Origin: Streptomyces sp. Y2F8-2
GTDB taxonomy: Bacteria; Actinomycetota; Actinomycetes; Streptomycetales; Streptomycetaceae
Reading direction: 5' to 3'
Length of the DNA: 64,000 bases
NCBI RefSeq assembly: GCF_014905555.1
Contig: NZ_BNGS01000007.1
Location: 372,001 to 436,000, forward strand
The notes under the pieces were generated by a model. That model did not search any database, was not told the DNA's origin, and saw nothing but the letters and a program-made list of their open reading frames with translations. Positions 25,822-34,304 of this stretch are shown here, one piece after another. Position 1 is the stretch's first letter; each line of letters starts with the position of its first letter. The position numbers and the translations under genes are program-made.

Positions 25822-26628
25822 TCAGGCCGCGCCGGTGAGCACCGGCAGGTAGCCGCCGGACTGGCCGGCCGCGGTCGGGTGGTACGACTGGCCGATGTTC
25901 AGCCAGTCGACGCTGTGCAGCCAGGAGTCGCCCGAGCAGATCTCGTGGCCGCTGAAGGTCGTGCGGACGTCGCCGAAGGTGAAGCCGTGGTCGGCGGCGC
26001 GCTTGGCGATGGCGGCGTCCAGGTAGTCGGCGGCGCCGTTGATCGCCGACCGCTTGGTTCCGGACAGTCCCAGGCAGGTGGTGCCGAGCTGGTAGAAGCG
26101 GGGGTAGCCCAGCACGACCACGTGGGCCGAGGGGGCCTTGGTGCGGATCGCCGAGTAGACGGTGTCCAGTCGGCCGGGCAGGGTCGAGTCGACGTACGCC
26201 TTCGCCGTGGCGATCCGGGAGAGGCAGGCGCTGTCGGACTGGAGCACACAGGTCGTCATGACGTCGGAGAAGCCGGCGTCGTTGCCGCCGATGGTGATCG
26301 AGACGAGCCCGGTGGAGGCGCTGAGGGTGCCGAGCTGATTGTTCAGCACATCGGTGGTCTTGGCGCCGGAGCAGGCCATGAAGCTGAACGAGGCGGGTGC
26401 GTGGGCGGCCTGCCACAGGTACGGATAGGCCTTCGTGCTGCGGTTGCAGTCGCCGCTGGAGCTGATGTAGCTGCCGGAGCCGACACCGGAGGAGTAGGAG
26501 TCGCCGAGCGCCACATACCCGGTGGCCGCGGCGAGGGGGGACGCCTGCGCCGCGGCGGCCCCGGTGAGGGCGAGGCCGAGGGCGAGGAGGAGCGAACTCA
26601 TAAAGGCCGCATATCGGGAACGTCTCAT
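25822..26628 (-). CDS. Secreted SGNH/GDSL lipase-esterase
   Basis: 268 residues, the same size as the characterised S. rimosus GDSL lipase as I recall it. The signal peptide is at about 1-35. SGNH blocks are block I GDSYSSG (nucleophile Ser), block III GGNDAG (oxyanion Asn) and block V YHPTAAGQ (catalytic His). Six cysteines fit the three disulfides of the Streptomyces SGNH lipases. AGGGAGGT just before ATG 26628 fixes the start; the 335-residue frame is an artefact. It hydrolyses lipids or esters outside the cell. Confidence 0.93.
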   Translation of the reverse strand: MRRSRYAAFMSSLLLALGLALTGAAAAQASPLAAATGYVALGDSYSSGVGSGSYISSSGDCNRSTKAYPYLWQAAHAPASFSFMACSGAKTTDVLNNQLGTLSASTGLVSITIGGNDAGFSDVMTTCVLQSDSACLSRIATAKAYVDSTLPGRLDTVYSAIRTKAPSAHVVVLGYPRFYQLGTTCLGLSGTKRSAINGAADYLDAAIAKRAADHGFTFGDVRTTFSGHEICSGDSWLHSVDWLNIGQSYHPTAAGQSGGYLPVLTGAA

Positions 26629-26856
26629 GGAACCTCCCTTTAGCAGGATCTCTGCCACAACCGGCATAGCAGCTACGCGTGTTGACAGGAAGTGTCCATG
26701 CCAAGACTTTTCGGGGCCCTCCTCAATCACCCCCACAGAACGGATGTTTGAAGCGGGCCGAGAACCTGCGCGGGCGGTTTTCGCATCTTGACGCCCTCCC
26801 GCTCGCTGCGCGACATTGAAGCCCGGCATCCGGCGCTTCGGGGGGCAAAGTCGCCA

Positions 26857-27279
26857 ATGCAGACCTTAGGTATCAAGCCACCTTCATCTGAGGGAGACGA
26901 GCGGCCGGGGCAGGGTCCGGGGAGGGACCTGTTTCCGGTGCTCGAGGGCGCGGCCGTCGCGGTGGCGGCGGTCGGCGCGATCCTCGCGCTGAGCGGCTCC
27001 GACTCACCGCTGCGCGGCCCGTTCACTCTGTTCTTCCTGCTCGCCGCGCCGGCGACGGCCGTGGGAGCAGCCCTGAGGGGGCTGAAACCCTGTCCCCGCA
27101 CAGTGGTGTCCATGGCGGGAGCATGCGCGATCGACCTTCTGGTCGCCCAGGGCATGCTGGCGGTACACCGGTGGTCCGTCACCGGCGGGATCGTCGCGGT
27201 GACCGTGATCAGCACCCTCGCCCTCGTGCCGGTCCTGGTACGGCGGCACCTCGGCCGCGCGGCACGAACTCGGGGCTGA
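26857..27279 (+). CDS. Small integral membrane protein, unknown function
   Basis: 140 residues from ATG 26857. A short hydrophilic N-terminus precedes four hydrophobic segments (about 25-45, 48-68, 78-98, 105-122) and a basic C-terminus (RRHLGRAARTR). No family is recognised. An upstream in-frame ATG at 26788 is possible but would add a charged stretch. It is divergent from the SGNH lipase and is the last gene before a 670-bp gap preceding the polysaccharide locus. Confidence 0.6.
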   Translation: MQTLGIKPPSSEGDERPGQGPGRDLFPVLEGAAVAVAAVGAILALSGSDSPLRGPFTLFFLLAAPATAVGAALRGLKPCPRTVVSMAGACAIDLLVAQGMLAVHRWSVTGGIVAVTVISTLALVPVLVRRHLGRAARTRG

Positions 27280-27950
27280 CGACGTGGACATCGGCGCGCA
27301 CCGCCCCGGCGAGCCCACACGGGCCGACCGCGGGGCGTGGACGACTCCGCCGACGACGCCGAAGTCTCCGCCCCGGATGGAACACAAGAACTCCCTGAAG
27401 GCACGGGAACGTTTCACGCCCAAGGGGTGGGTGACACCTTGTCACCCTGCCGTGTTCGGACACGGGGCCCGTCGCGCCCCGGTCCGGGCGCCGCGCGATG
27501 CGGTGCTGTCGCGGCCGGAACTCTTCGAGTCGGCCTATCGGACACTCAAACGGATCGGACAAATCCGTTCGAGGAGTTCAGTTACGTCCATACCAACAAA
27601 AACGCGGACCTTGTCGTAGGTCTTGCCATATCGACGCAATCGTCAATACCGTCATACACCAACCCGCATCGGTCCATCATCATGCGGTCCAGGGGAGGGC
27701 TCAGGTACCGCGATGGTTCCCGGCGCGGGGGCGCGGTAGGGGGGTGCCGTGCTCGGCGACCTGAGAGGTCGTACGAGTCGTGCCGCGCGACCGGCCGCCG
27801 TTTCCCGGCGGACGGTCAGCTTTGCCAGCTCACCGGGCATGCACGGAGATCCGTGTCGCATGCCGTCGGTGAGAACCCCCCTTTCGAACCGGACACAGAG
27901 CCGGACCGTCCAGGGGCGGACGGTCCGACCGGACGAGAGGGACAAGACTC
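27280..27950. other. Intergenic region before the polysaccharide operon
   Basis: 671 bp with no ORF showing Streptomyces codon bias. A candidate promoter TTGCCA (27623-27628), 18-bp spacer, TACCGT (27647-27652) lies in a locally AT-richer stretch 300 bp before the first glycosyltransferase, which would give a long 5' leader. Nothing else could be assigned. Confidence 0.4.
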
Positions 27951-28769
27951 ATGAGTTCTGTTCTGCGCCCTGCCTTTTCGGACCAAGGTCCGTTAGCGCA
28001 GGGGAAGTACCGGCCGATCTCCTCTCACCTGGCCATCGCGCCGCCGGTGAGCGTGGTGATTCCCGCCATGAACGAGGCGGAGAATCTCCCCTACGTCTTC
28101 AAGACCCTTCCGGACTGGATTCACGAAGTGGTTCTTGTGGACGGCAATTCCACCGACAACACCGTGGAGGTGGCGCGCGAGCTGTGGCCTGACGTGAAGG
28201 TCGTCGAGCAGCGGGGCAAGGGCAAGGGCGACGCCCTGATCACCGGCTTCTCGGCGTGCACGGGCGACATCATCGTGATGGTCGACGCGGACGGCTCGGC
28301 GGACGGTCAGGAGATCGTCAGCTATGTCTCAGCGCTGGTGTCCGGGGCCGACTTCGCGAAGGGCTCGCGGTTCGCGAACGGCGGCGGCACCTCCGACATG
28401 ACGCCGATCCGCAAGCTGGGCAACCGGGTGCTGTGCGCGATCGTCAACGCCAAGTTCGGCGCCCGCTACACCGACCTGTGCTACGGCTACAACGCGTTCT
28501 GGCGGCACTGCCTGGACAAGATCGACCTCGACTGCACCGGTTTCGAGGTCGAGACGCTGATGAACATCCGGGTGGTCAAGGCCGGCCTGAAAGTGCAGGA
28601 GATACCCAGCCACGAGTACCTCCGCATCCACGGCACCAGCAATCTGAGCGCGGTGCGCGACGGGCTCCGGGTGCTGAAGGTGATCCTCAAGGAGCGCTCG
28701 AACCGGCGTGCGCTGCGCCGCCGTCCGCGCGCCGTTGCGCTCAACTCCGGTCAGGGAGAGCTGTCTTGA
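27951..28769 (+). CDS. GT2 family glycosyltransferase (DPM1/polyprenyl-phosphate type)
   Basis: 272 residues. GT-A fold motifs are VSVVIPAMNEAENLPYV, the VLVDGNSTDNT nucleotide-binding motif, and the DXD-type VDADGS at about 108. There are no TM helices, so it resembles soluble polyprenyl-phosphate sugar transferases. GAGAGGGA about 8 nt before ATG 27951 supports the start. It is the first gene of a four-gene overlapping operon and probably makes or primes the lipid-linked sugar of the polymer. Confidence 0.9.
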   Translation: MSSVLRPAFSDQGPLAQGKYRPISSHLAIAPPVSVVIPAMNEAENLPYVFKTLPDWIHEVVLVDGNSTDNTVEVARELWPDVKVVEQRGKGKGDALITGFSACTGDIIVMVDADGSADGQEIVSYVSALVSGADFAKGSRFANGGGTSDMTPIRKLGNRVLCAIVNAKFGARYTDLCYGYNAFWRHCLDKIDLDCTGFEVETLMNIRVVKAGLKVQEIPSHEYLRIHGTSNLSAVRDGLRVLKVILKERSNRRALRRRPRAVALNSGQGELS

Positions 28770-29770
28770 GAGATCCGGACATCTCCGTGGTCATCTGCGT
28801 CTACACCGAGGACCGCTGGGAGGACATCCTCGCGGCGGTCGCCTCGGTGCGGGCGCAGTCCCGGCCGGCGCGCGAGACGCTGCTGGTCGTGGACCACAAC
28901 GAGACCCTGCTGGAGAGGCTGACCCGGGAATACAAACAGGCCCAGGAGGACGGATCGGTCCGGGTGCTCGCCAACGCGGGGCCCCGCGGCCTGTCCGCGG
29001 GTCGCAACACCGGGATCGCCGCCTCGCAGGGGGAGGTCATCGCCTTCCTGGACGACGACGCGGTGGCCGAACGGGACTGGCTGAAGCACTTCGCCGAAGG
29101 ATACGAGGACCCGCGGGTCATGGCCGTCGGCGGCCGTACGATGCCGATCTGGGCGTCGGGCCGCCGCCCGGCCTGGTTCCCGGAGGAGTTCGACTGGGTG
29201 GTGGGCTGTACGTACAGGGGGCTGCCGCCCGGCCGGGTCCGGGTGCGCAACGTCCTCGGCGGCAACGCCTCGTTCCGCCGCAGCGCGTTCGACGCGGCGG
29301 GCGGCTTCGCCACGGGCATCGGACGCGACGGCGACAAGCATCCCCTCGGCTGCGAGGAGACGGAGCTGTGCATCCGCCTCACCCGGGCCAGGCCCGATGC
29401 GATCCTGCTGATCGACGACCGGGCGGTGATCCACCACCGGGTACCGCAGCCGCGCGAGCACTTCGCGTACTTCCGCACCCGCACCTACGCCGAGGGCCTG
29501 TCCAAGGCGCTCGTGGCCCGCAGCGTCGGTGCCGAGAAGGGCCTGGAGTCGGAACGCCGCTACACCACCCGGGTGCTGCCCGCCGGGGTGGGCCGCGGCC
29601 TGCGCGACGCGCTGCTGGCCCGCCCGGGGGGCGCGGGCCGGGCGGGTGCGATCGTCGCCGGGGTGCTCACGGCGGCCGGCGGGTACCTGGTCGGGAGCGT
29701 CCGGGCGCGCAGGAGCGGCGCGACCTTCGCCGTGGCCGGCATCCCGGACGATGAGGGGGCGGCCGCATGA
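28766..29770 (+). CDS. GT2 family glycosyltransferase
   Basis: 334 residues. Motifs are ISVVICVYTEDRWEDILAAV, the LVVDHNE region, GLSAGRNTGI and the catalytic-site FLDDDA (DXD equivalent), with LGGNASFRR and CEETELCIRL in the acceptor half. The C-terminus has a hydrophobic segment, AGAIVAGVLTAAGGYLVGS, that may touch the membrane. The start is an uncommon TTG (28766) with AGGGAGAG upstream, overlapping the previous stop as TTGA; longer frames enter the upstream gene. It presumably adds a sugar to the repeat unit. Confidence 0.88.
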   Translation: MRDPDISVVICVYTEDRWEDILAAVASVRAQSRPARETLLVVDHNETLLERLTREYKQAQEDGSVRVLANAGPRGLSAGRNTGIAASQGEVIAFLDDDAVAERDWLKHFAEGYEDPRVMAVGGRTMPIWASGRRPAWFPEEFDWVVGCTYRGLPPGRVRVRNVLGGNASFRRSAFDAAGGFATGIGRDGDKHPLGCEETELCIRLTRARPDAILLIDDRAVIHHRVPQPREHFAYFRTRTYAEGLSKALVARSVGAEKGLESERRYTTRVLPAGVGRGLRDALLARPGGAGRAGAIVAGVLTAAGGYLVGSVRARRSGATFAVAGIPDDEGAAA

Positions 29771-30567
29771 GCGACCAGCCCGTGCCGATCCTCATGTACC
29801 ACTCGGTGGCGACGGCGCCCAACGAGGCGACACGTGCGCTGTCGGTGGCGCCCGAGGCGTTCCGCGAGCAGATGGCCCTGCTCGCCGACCTCAAGTTCAC
29901 GCCCGTCACCACGTCCGACCTGGCGAGGAGCTGGCGGGAGAGCGGCCCCCTGCCCGAGCGGCCCGTCCTCATCACCTTCGACGACGGCTACGAAGGCGTG
30001 CACCGGCACGCACTGCCCGTGCTCGCGCGGCACGGCTTCGCCTCCACGCTGTTCGTCTCCACCGGGTGGATACGGGGCGCCCACGACACCGGCGGCGGCC
30101 TGGACACCATGCTCGACTGGCACCAGGTCCGCGACCTCGTGGACGCCGGGGTCGAGATCGGCGGGCACAGCCACACGCACCCGCAGCTCGACCAGCTCCC
30201 CGACGACGCGCTCTGGTTCGAGCTGCTGCGCTGCAAGGAGATCATCGCCGACGAACTCGGCGCCCGCCCGGTGTCGTTCGCCTACCCGTACGGCTACTCC
30301 AGCCGCCGGGTGCGCCGCATCGTGCGCGACGCGGGCTTCGGTCAGTCGCTCGCCGTGGGAAACGCTCTCGCACGCCGCCGCCAGGGCCCGTACGCGCTGC
30401 AGCGGGTCACCGTGCGCCGCACCACCGGTGTCGAGGAGTTCGAGCGGCTCGTCCAGGGCCGTGCGATCACCCGCACCTTCGCCAGGGACCGCGCCCTGAC
30501 CAAGGGGTACGCCATGGTCCGAAGAGCACGCCAGGTCCGCCGGAAGGCCATCCGTTCCCGTGTCTGA
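29767..30567 (+). CDS. Polysaccharide deacetylase (NodB/CE4)
   Basis: 266 residues. CE4 motif 1 is TFDDGYEG (catalytic base and metal Asp), motif 2 is the metal-binding HSHTHPQL, and motif 3 is in FAYPYGYSS. It removes acetyl groups from N- or O-acetylated sugars of a polysaccharide. No signal peptide is visible, so it acts in the cytoplasm or uses its basic C-terminus (RRARQVRRKAIRSR) for membrane association. ATGA overlap with the preceding glycosyltransferase and an 8-bp overlap with the next gene show tight coupling. Confidence 0.9.
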   Translation: MSDQPVPILMYHSVATAPNEATRALSVAPEAFREQMALLADLKFTPVTTSDLARSWRESGPLPERPVLITFDDGYEGVHRHALPVLARHGFASTLFVSTGWIRGAHDTGGGLDTMLDWHQVRDLVDAGVEIGGHSHTHPQLDQLPDDALWFELLRCKEIIADELGARPVSFAYPYGYSSRRVRRIVRDAGFGQSLAVGNALARRRQGPYALQRVTVRRTTGVEEFERLVQGRAITRTFARDRALTKGYAMVRRARQVRRKAIRSRV

Positions 30568-33500
30568 CACGACCACCACAACCCAGGCCGGTGAGGCCAC
30601 GACCGCGGAAACCGGGCAGCCGTCGGGCCGCCGGCTCCGCCTGCCCGGAAGGGGCGGCGTCCCAGGAGGCGGCAACCAGCTGTTCCGCAACGCCTACGCG
30701 CTGATGCTCAACACCGGGATCTCCGCGGTGCTGGGCCTCGGCTACTGGCTGGTCGCCGCCCGCTACTACTCCGACGCCGCGGTCGGCCAGGGCTCGGCCG
30801 CGATCGCCGCGATGAAGCTGCTCGCCGGGCTCACCGCGGTCACGCTCACAGGTGCCCTGGCCCGCTTCATACCGGTCGCGGGACGCGCCACCGGGCGCCT
30901 CATCCTCCGTACCTACGCGGGCAGTTCGCTCGTCGTGGCGATCGCCGCGGGCCTGTTCCTGCTGACGCTGGACCTGTGGGGGCCGTCGTACCGCTTCCTG
31001 CACGGTCCCGGCCCCGCTCTGGTCTTCGTGGTGGCCGTGGTCTCCTGGAACCTGCTCACGCTCCAGGACGGTGTGCTGACCGGGCTGCGCAGCGCGCTGT
31101 GGGTGCCGGTGGGCAACACCGTCTTCTCCGCGGTGAAGCTGCTGCTGCTCGTCGGTCTCGCGGTGGCGATCCCGATGCTGGGTGTCTTCGTCTCCTGGGT
31201 CGCGGCCATCGCCACGTCCGTGGTGCCGCTCGGCTGGCTGGTGTTCCGGCGCCTGGTGCCGCGGCACGTCAGGGCGACCGAGGACCACGCCAGTCCGCCG
31301 TCACTGAAAGAGATCGGGCGGTTCCTGGCCGGCGACTACACCGGCTCGCTGTTCTCGCTGGCCGTGGTCTACCTGGTGCCGGTGATCGTGGCCTCGCAGG
31401 TCAGCGCCGCGGACAACGCGTACTTCTACATCACCACCACCATCGGCGGTACGACCAACCTGCTCGCCATCAACATGGGCGCCTCGCTCACCGTCGAGGG
31501 CTCGCACGACCCGGCGCGACTCGCCGCCAACACCCGGGCGGCGCTGAAGCGCATGGTCCGGATCATGCTGCCGGTGTGCGGGCTGCTGTTCCTGGGCGCG
31601 CCCGTCATCCTGCACGTCTTCGGCGACGGCTACGCGCACGCGGCGACCCCGCTGCTGCGCTGGTTCGCGGTCGGCGCGCTGCTGCGGGTCGTGATGGAGA
31701 CGTACTTCGCGGTGCTGCGCGCCCAGAGCCGTACCTCCGGGCTCGCCTACCTCCAGGGCCTGCTGTGCGTCCTGGTGCTCGGACTGACCGTCCTTCTGCT
31801 GCCCCGTATGGGGCTGACCGGGGCGGGCGTCGCGGAGATCTCCAGCCTGTCGGTGATCGTGGCGATCGCCGCACCGAAGCTGCTCAAGATCGTGCGCACG
31901 GCCCCGGCGGACGCGGTGCCCGAGGACGCGGCACCGGACGGGGACCTCGCCGACCTCGAGGTCCCCAAGCCGAGGAACGGCCCGTCCTGGGCGAAGAAGC
32001 TGGACGCGGACACGCTGGCGCTCGGCGTCCACGTGGACTTCGACCACCAGGAACGCAGGCCGGACGTGCGGCGGGGGCCGGGGACCCCACCAGCTGGAAC
32101 ATCGGTGCCCCCCAGCGCCCCCGAAAGGGCGCGGGGAACCGCGCCACCAGCCGCGGACGACCCGCCGTCCAAGCACAGCGGGACCTCCCTCATCGGGCCG
32201 ATTCTGTTGGGCTGTCTGCTCGTGTCCGCCCTGCTGCTCTACTGGGTACCCGCGCTGAGCCTCGACGACGGTTCTCTGGACCGTATGGGCGGCCTCGGCC
32301 TGATCTCGGTACTGCCGCTGCCGACTCTGCTCGGTGCAGCCCTCCTCGTCGTGGTCTTCGCCGCCCTGCTCTGGCGCGCCCGCGAGCACAAGGTCCTGCT
32401 GCTGGCCACCCTGGTGACCACCGTCGTGTCGCTGCACGCGCTGCCCGCCGTGATCGAGACCGAGCCGCGGTTCCCGACGGCCTGGCAGCACCTCGGCTTC
32501 CTCGACTACATCGACCGAACCGGGTCGGCCGTGCCGTTCCTGGACGCCCGCTGGAGCTGGCCGGGGTTCTTCGCGGTGGCCGCGTTCGTCGCCAAGGCCT
32601 GCGGGGTCACCGACCTGACCGAGGTCATCCGCTGGTGGCCGCTGACCATCCAGCTGCTCTACCTGGCGCCGATGTTCCTGCTGGTCCGCTCGATGCGGGC
32701 GAGCTGGCGCGCCAAGTGGACCGGTATCTGGATCTTCGTGCTCAGCGGCTGGGTCGGCCAGGACTACTTCTCCCCGCAGGGCTTCACCTATCTGTTCTAT
32801 CTCGCCTTCGTGGCGATCCTGCTGGTCTGGTTCCGCGCGCCGCGCGTGCTCTGGACCAGGCGGCGCCCCGGCGAGGCCGAGGTGGAGCCCACCAGCCGCG
32901 GGCAACGCGCCGTGCTGCTCATGGTGCTGATCGCGCTGTATGCGGCGAGCGTCCCGGCCCACCAGCTCACCCCGTTCATGATGCTGGGCGTGCTCGCGGT
33001 GCTCGTCCTGGTGGGCCGCTGCGAACTGCGTGGTCTGCCGGTCCTGTTCGCGGTGCTGGTCATGTTCTGGTTGGGCTTCATGGCGGAGCCGTACTGGTCC
33101 GGGCACTTCGACGAACTGTTCGGCGGCGTCGGCGGCGTCGGCAGCAATGTGTCGACGTCCGTCTCCGGCCGTATCCAGGGCGGCGACTCGACGCACAAGC
33201 TGGTGCTGTACACGCGCGTGCTGCTGGCCGGCGTCGTGATGGCGTTCGCCTGCTGGGGCTGGTGGCGGCGGCGCGAGCACAAGTACCGGGAGCGGTCGCT
33301 GCTGGTGCTCACCTTCGTCCCGTTCCTGGGCTTCGGCATGCAGTCCTACGGCGGCGAGATGGCGCTGCGCGTGTTCATGTTCGCGGTGCCGGGCGCGGCC
33401 CTGCTCTGCGCGCTCGCGCTCTTCCCGCGCACCGGCGTGACGGCCGGGGAGCGGGACAAGGACCGGGCGAGCCTCGCCCCGCTCGCCGCCCTGATGGCGG

Positions 33501-34201
33501 GCCTGCTGCTGATGGGCGGCTTCCTGGTGGCCCGCTGGGGCAATGAGCCGTTCGAGCGGATCCGCCCCGGCGAGGTCGCGGCCATGGACTATGTGTACGC
33601 GCACGACGAGCCGACGGTACGGCTGCTGTGGCTGAGCAACGACACGGTCAACGACGTGACACCGGCGATGCCGTGGGGCGCCAAGGACATGGAGAAGGTG
33701 AACTATGTGCCGACCTTGGCGCCCACCGATCCGGTCCTGGTGTCGGGCCTGGTCAAGTCGCTCAAGGACGCGGGCCCCCATTCGTACCTCATGATCAATC
33801 GCAGCCAGGTGACGTATCTCCAGATGGACGTGGGCTACTCGGCGACCTGGGAGTCCCGGCTCATCAAGAATCTGGACGACCGCCAGGAGCTGAAGAAGGT
33901 CCTGGTCAACGAGGACGTGACCCTGTACGCGCTGCGCAAGCAGCCCGCCGGCGAGGTCCCGCAGCCGCACCCGGGCCCGATCGGCCCGCGGGTGACCTGG
34001 ACGCCGTGGTCGGTGGTCGGGGGGCTCGCTGCCGTGGCGCTGGTGCTCATGCTGACGGCGCGGGAGCTGGTGCGGGTCGCGGTACGGCCGGGCGTACGGC
34101 AGCTGCGGGTGCTGCAGTCCAGCTTCTGGTTCTCGCTGCCGCTGCTGGCGGTGCTGCTGGCCTCGCTGGTGCAGCGGTTCCTGACCATGGGAAAGGGCTG
34201 A
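30560..34201 (+). CDS. Fusion of MOP-type flippase and GT-C-like multi-TM polymerase/transferase
   Basis: 1213 residues. Residues about 35-435 form a Wzx-like flippase of the MOP superfamily (about 12 TM helices). Residues about 440-545 are a hydrophilic linker. Residues about 548-1190 form a second polytopic domain with about 11 TM helices, a loop motif DYFSPQGFTYL and a final TM helix, like GT-C or Wzy-type proteins. One protein could flip and then polymerise or modify the glycan. GTG 30560 overlaps the deacetylase. Part of the linker (about 518-525) is encoded by a palindromic repeat at 32115-32132. Exact enzymology of the second half is inferred. Confidence 0.8.
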   Translation: MSDTTTTTQAGEATTAETGQPSGRRLRLPGRGGVPGGGNQLFRNAYALMLNTGISAVLGLGYWLVAARYYSDAAVGQGSAAIAAMKLLAGLTAVTLTGALARFIPVAGRATGRLILRTYAGSSLVVAIAAGLFLLTLDLWGPSYRFLHGPGPALVFVVAVVSWNLLTLQDGVLTGLRSALWVPVGNTVFSAVKLLLLVGLAVAIPMLGVFVSWVAAIATSVVPLGWLVFRRLVPRHVRATEDHASPPSLKEIGRFLAGDYTGSLFSLAVVYLVPVIVASQVSAADNAYFYITTTIGGTTNLLAINMGASLTVEGSHDPARLAANTRAALKRMVRIMLPVCGLLFLGAPVILHVFGDGYAHAATPLLRWFAVGALLRVVMETYFAVLRAQSRTSGLAYLQGLLCVLVLGLTVLLLPRMGLTGAGVAEISSLSVIVAIAAPKLLKIVRTAPADAVPEDAAPDGDLADLEVPKPRNGPSWAKKLDADTLALGVHVDFDHQERRPDVRRGPGTPPAGTSVPPSAPERARGTAPPAADDPPSKHSGTSLIGPILLGCLLVSALLLYWVPALSLDDGSLDRMGGLGLISVLPLPTLLGAALLVVVFAALLWRAREHKVLLLATLVTTVVSLHALPAVIETEPRFPTAWQHLGFLDYIDRTGSAVPFLDARWSWPGFFAVAAFVAKACGVTDLTEVIRWWPLTIQLLYLAPMFLLVRSMRASWRAKWTGIWIFVLSGWVGQDYFSPQGFTYLFYLAFVAILLVWFRAPRVLWTRRRPGEAEVEPTSRGQRAVLLMVLIALYAASVPAHQLTPFMMLGVLAVLVLVGRCELRGLPVLFAVLVMFWLGFMAEPYWSGHFDELFGGVGGVGSNVSTSVSGRIQGGDSTHKLVLYTRVLLAGVVMAFACWGWWRRREHKYRERSLLVLTFVPFLGFGMQSYGGEMALRVFMFAVPGAALLCALALFPRTGVTAGERDKDRASLAPLAALMAGLLLMGGFLVARWGNEPFERIRPGEVAAMDYVYAHDEPTVRLLWLSNDTVNDVTPAMPWGAKDMEKVNYVPTLAPTDPVLVSGLVKSLKDAGPHSYLMINRSQVTYLQMDVGYSATWESRLIKNLDDRQELKKVLVNEDVTLYALRKQPAGEVPQPHPGPIGPRVTWTPWSVVGGLAAVALVLMLTARELVRVAVRPGVRQLRVLQSSFWFSLPLLAVLLASLVQRFLTMGKG
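32115..32132. repeat. Palindromic repeat element inside the fusion-protein linker
   Basis: GCGCCC-CCGAAA-GGGCGC is a perfect stem, followed by GCGGGGAACC. The block closely resembles the dispersed element I recall from Streptomyces intergenic DNA (GAAAGGGGCGCGGGGAACTG). Here it is one G shorter and is read through in frame, coding Pro/Ala/Arg linker residues. Confidence 0.6.
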
Positions 34202-34253
34202 GGCGCACACGGCCTGCGGAGGCGTACGGGAGGACGGGGCACACGGAGGGACG

Positions 34254-34304
34254 GGCGTACGAGGTGAAGCGGCTCAGCGCGTGAGCCACTTCACCTCGTA
34301 CGCC
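34254..34304. terminator. Long bidirectional hairpin between convergent fusion and glycosidase genes
   Basis: Arms of 23 bp (34254-34276 and 34282-34304) with one mismatch and the loop GCGCG. The right arm is the last nine codons of the glycosidase gene, and the stop codon lies in the left arm. It would terminate transcription from both sides. Confidence 0.8.

Noticed and set aside
25783..25823. Duplicated GGTTCGTGACCGTC between kinase and lipase genes
   Set aside because: Only two 14-bp copies 27 bp apart in a short convergent gap; probably a trivial duplication, no hairpin or operator role seen.
27337..27954. Plus ORF in the gap before the polysaccharide operon
   Set aside because: Codon use is not Streptomyces-like and it overlaps the glycosyltransferase start in another frame.
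31301..34210. 969-residue minus-strand ORF opposite the flippase fusion
   Set aside because: Antisense shadow with Gln/Arg/His-rich composition and no motif.
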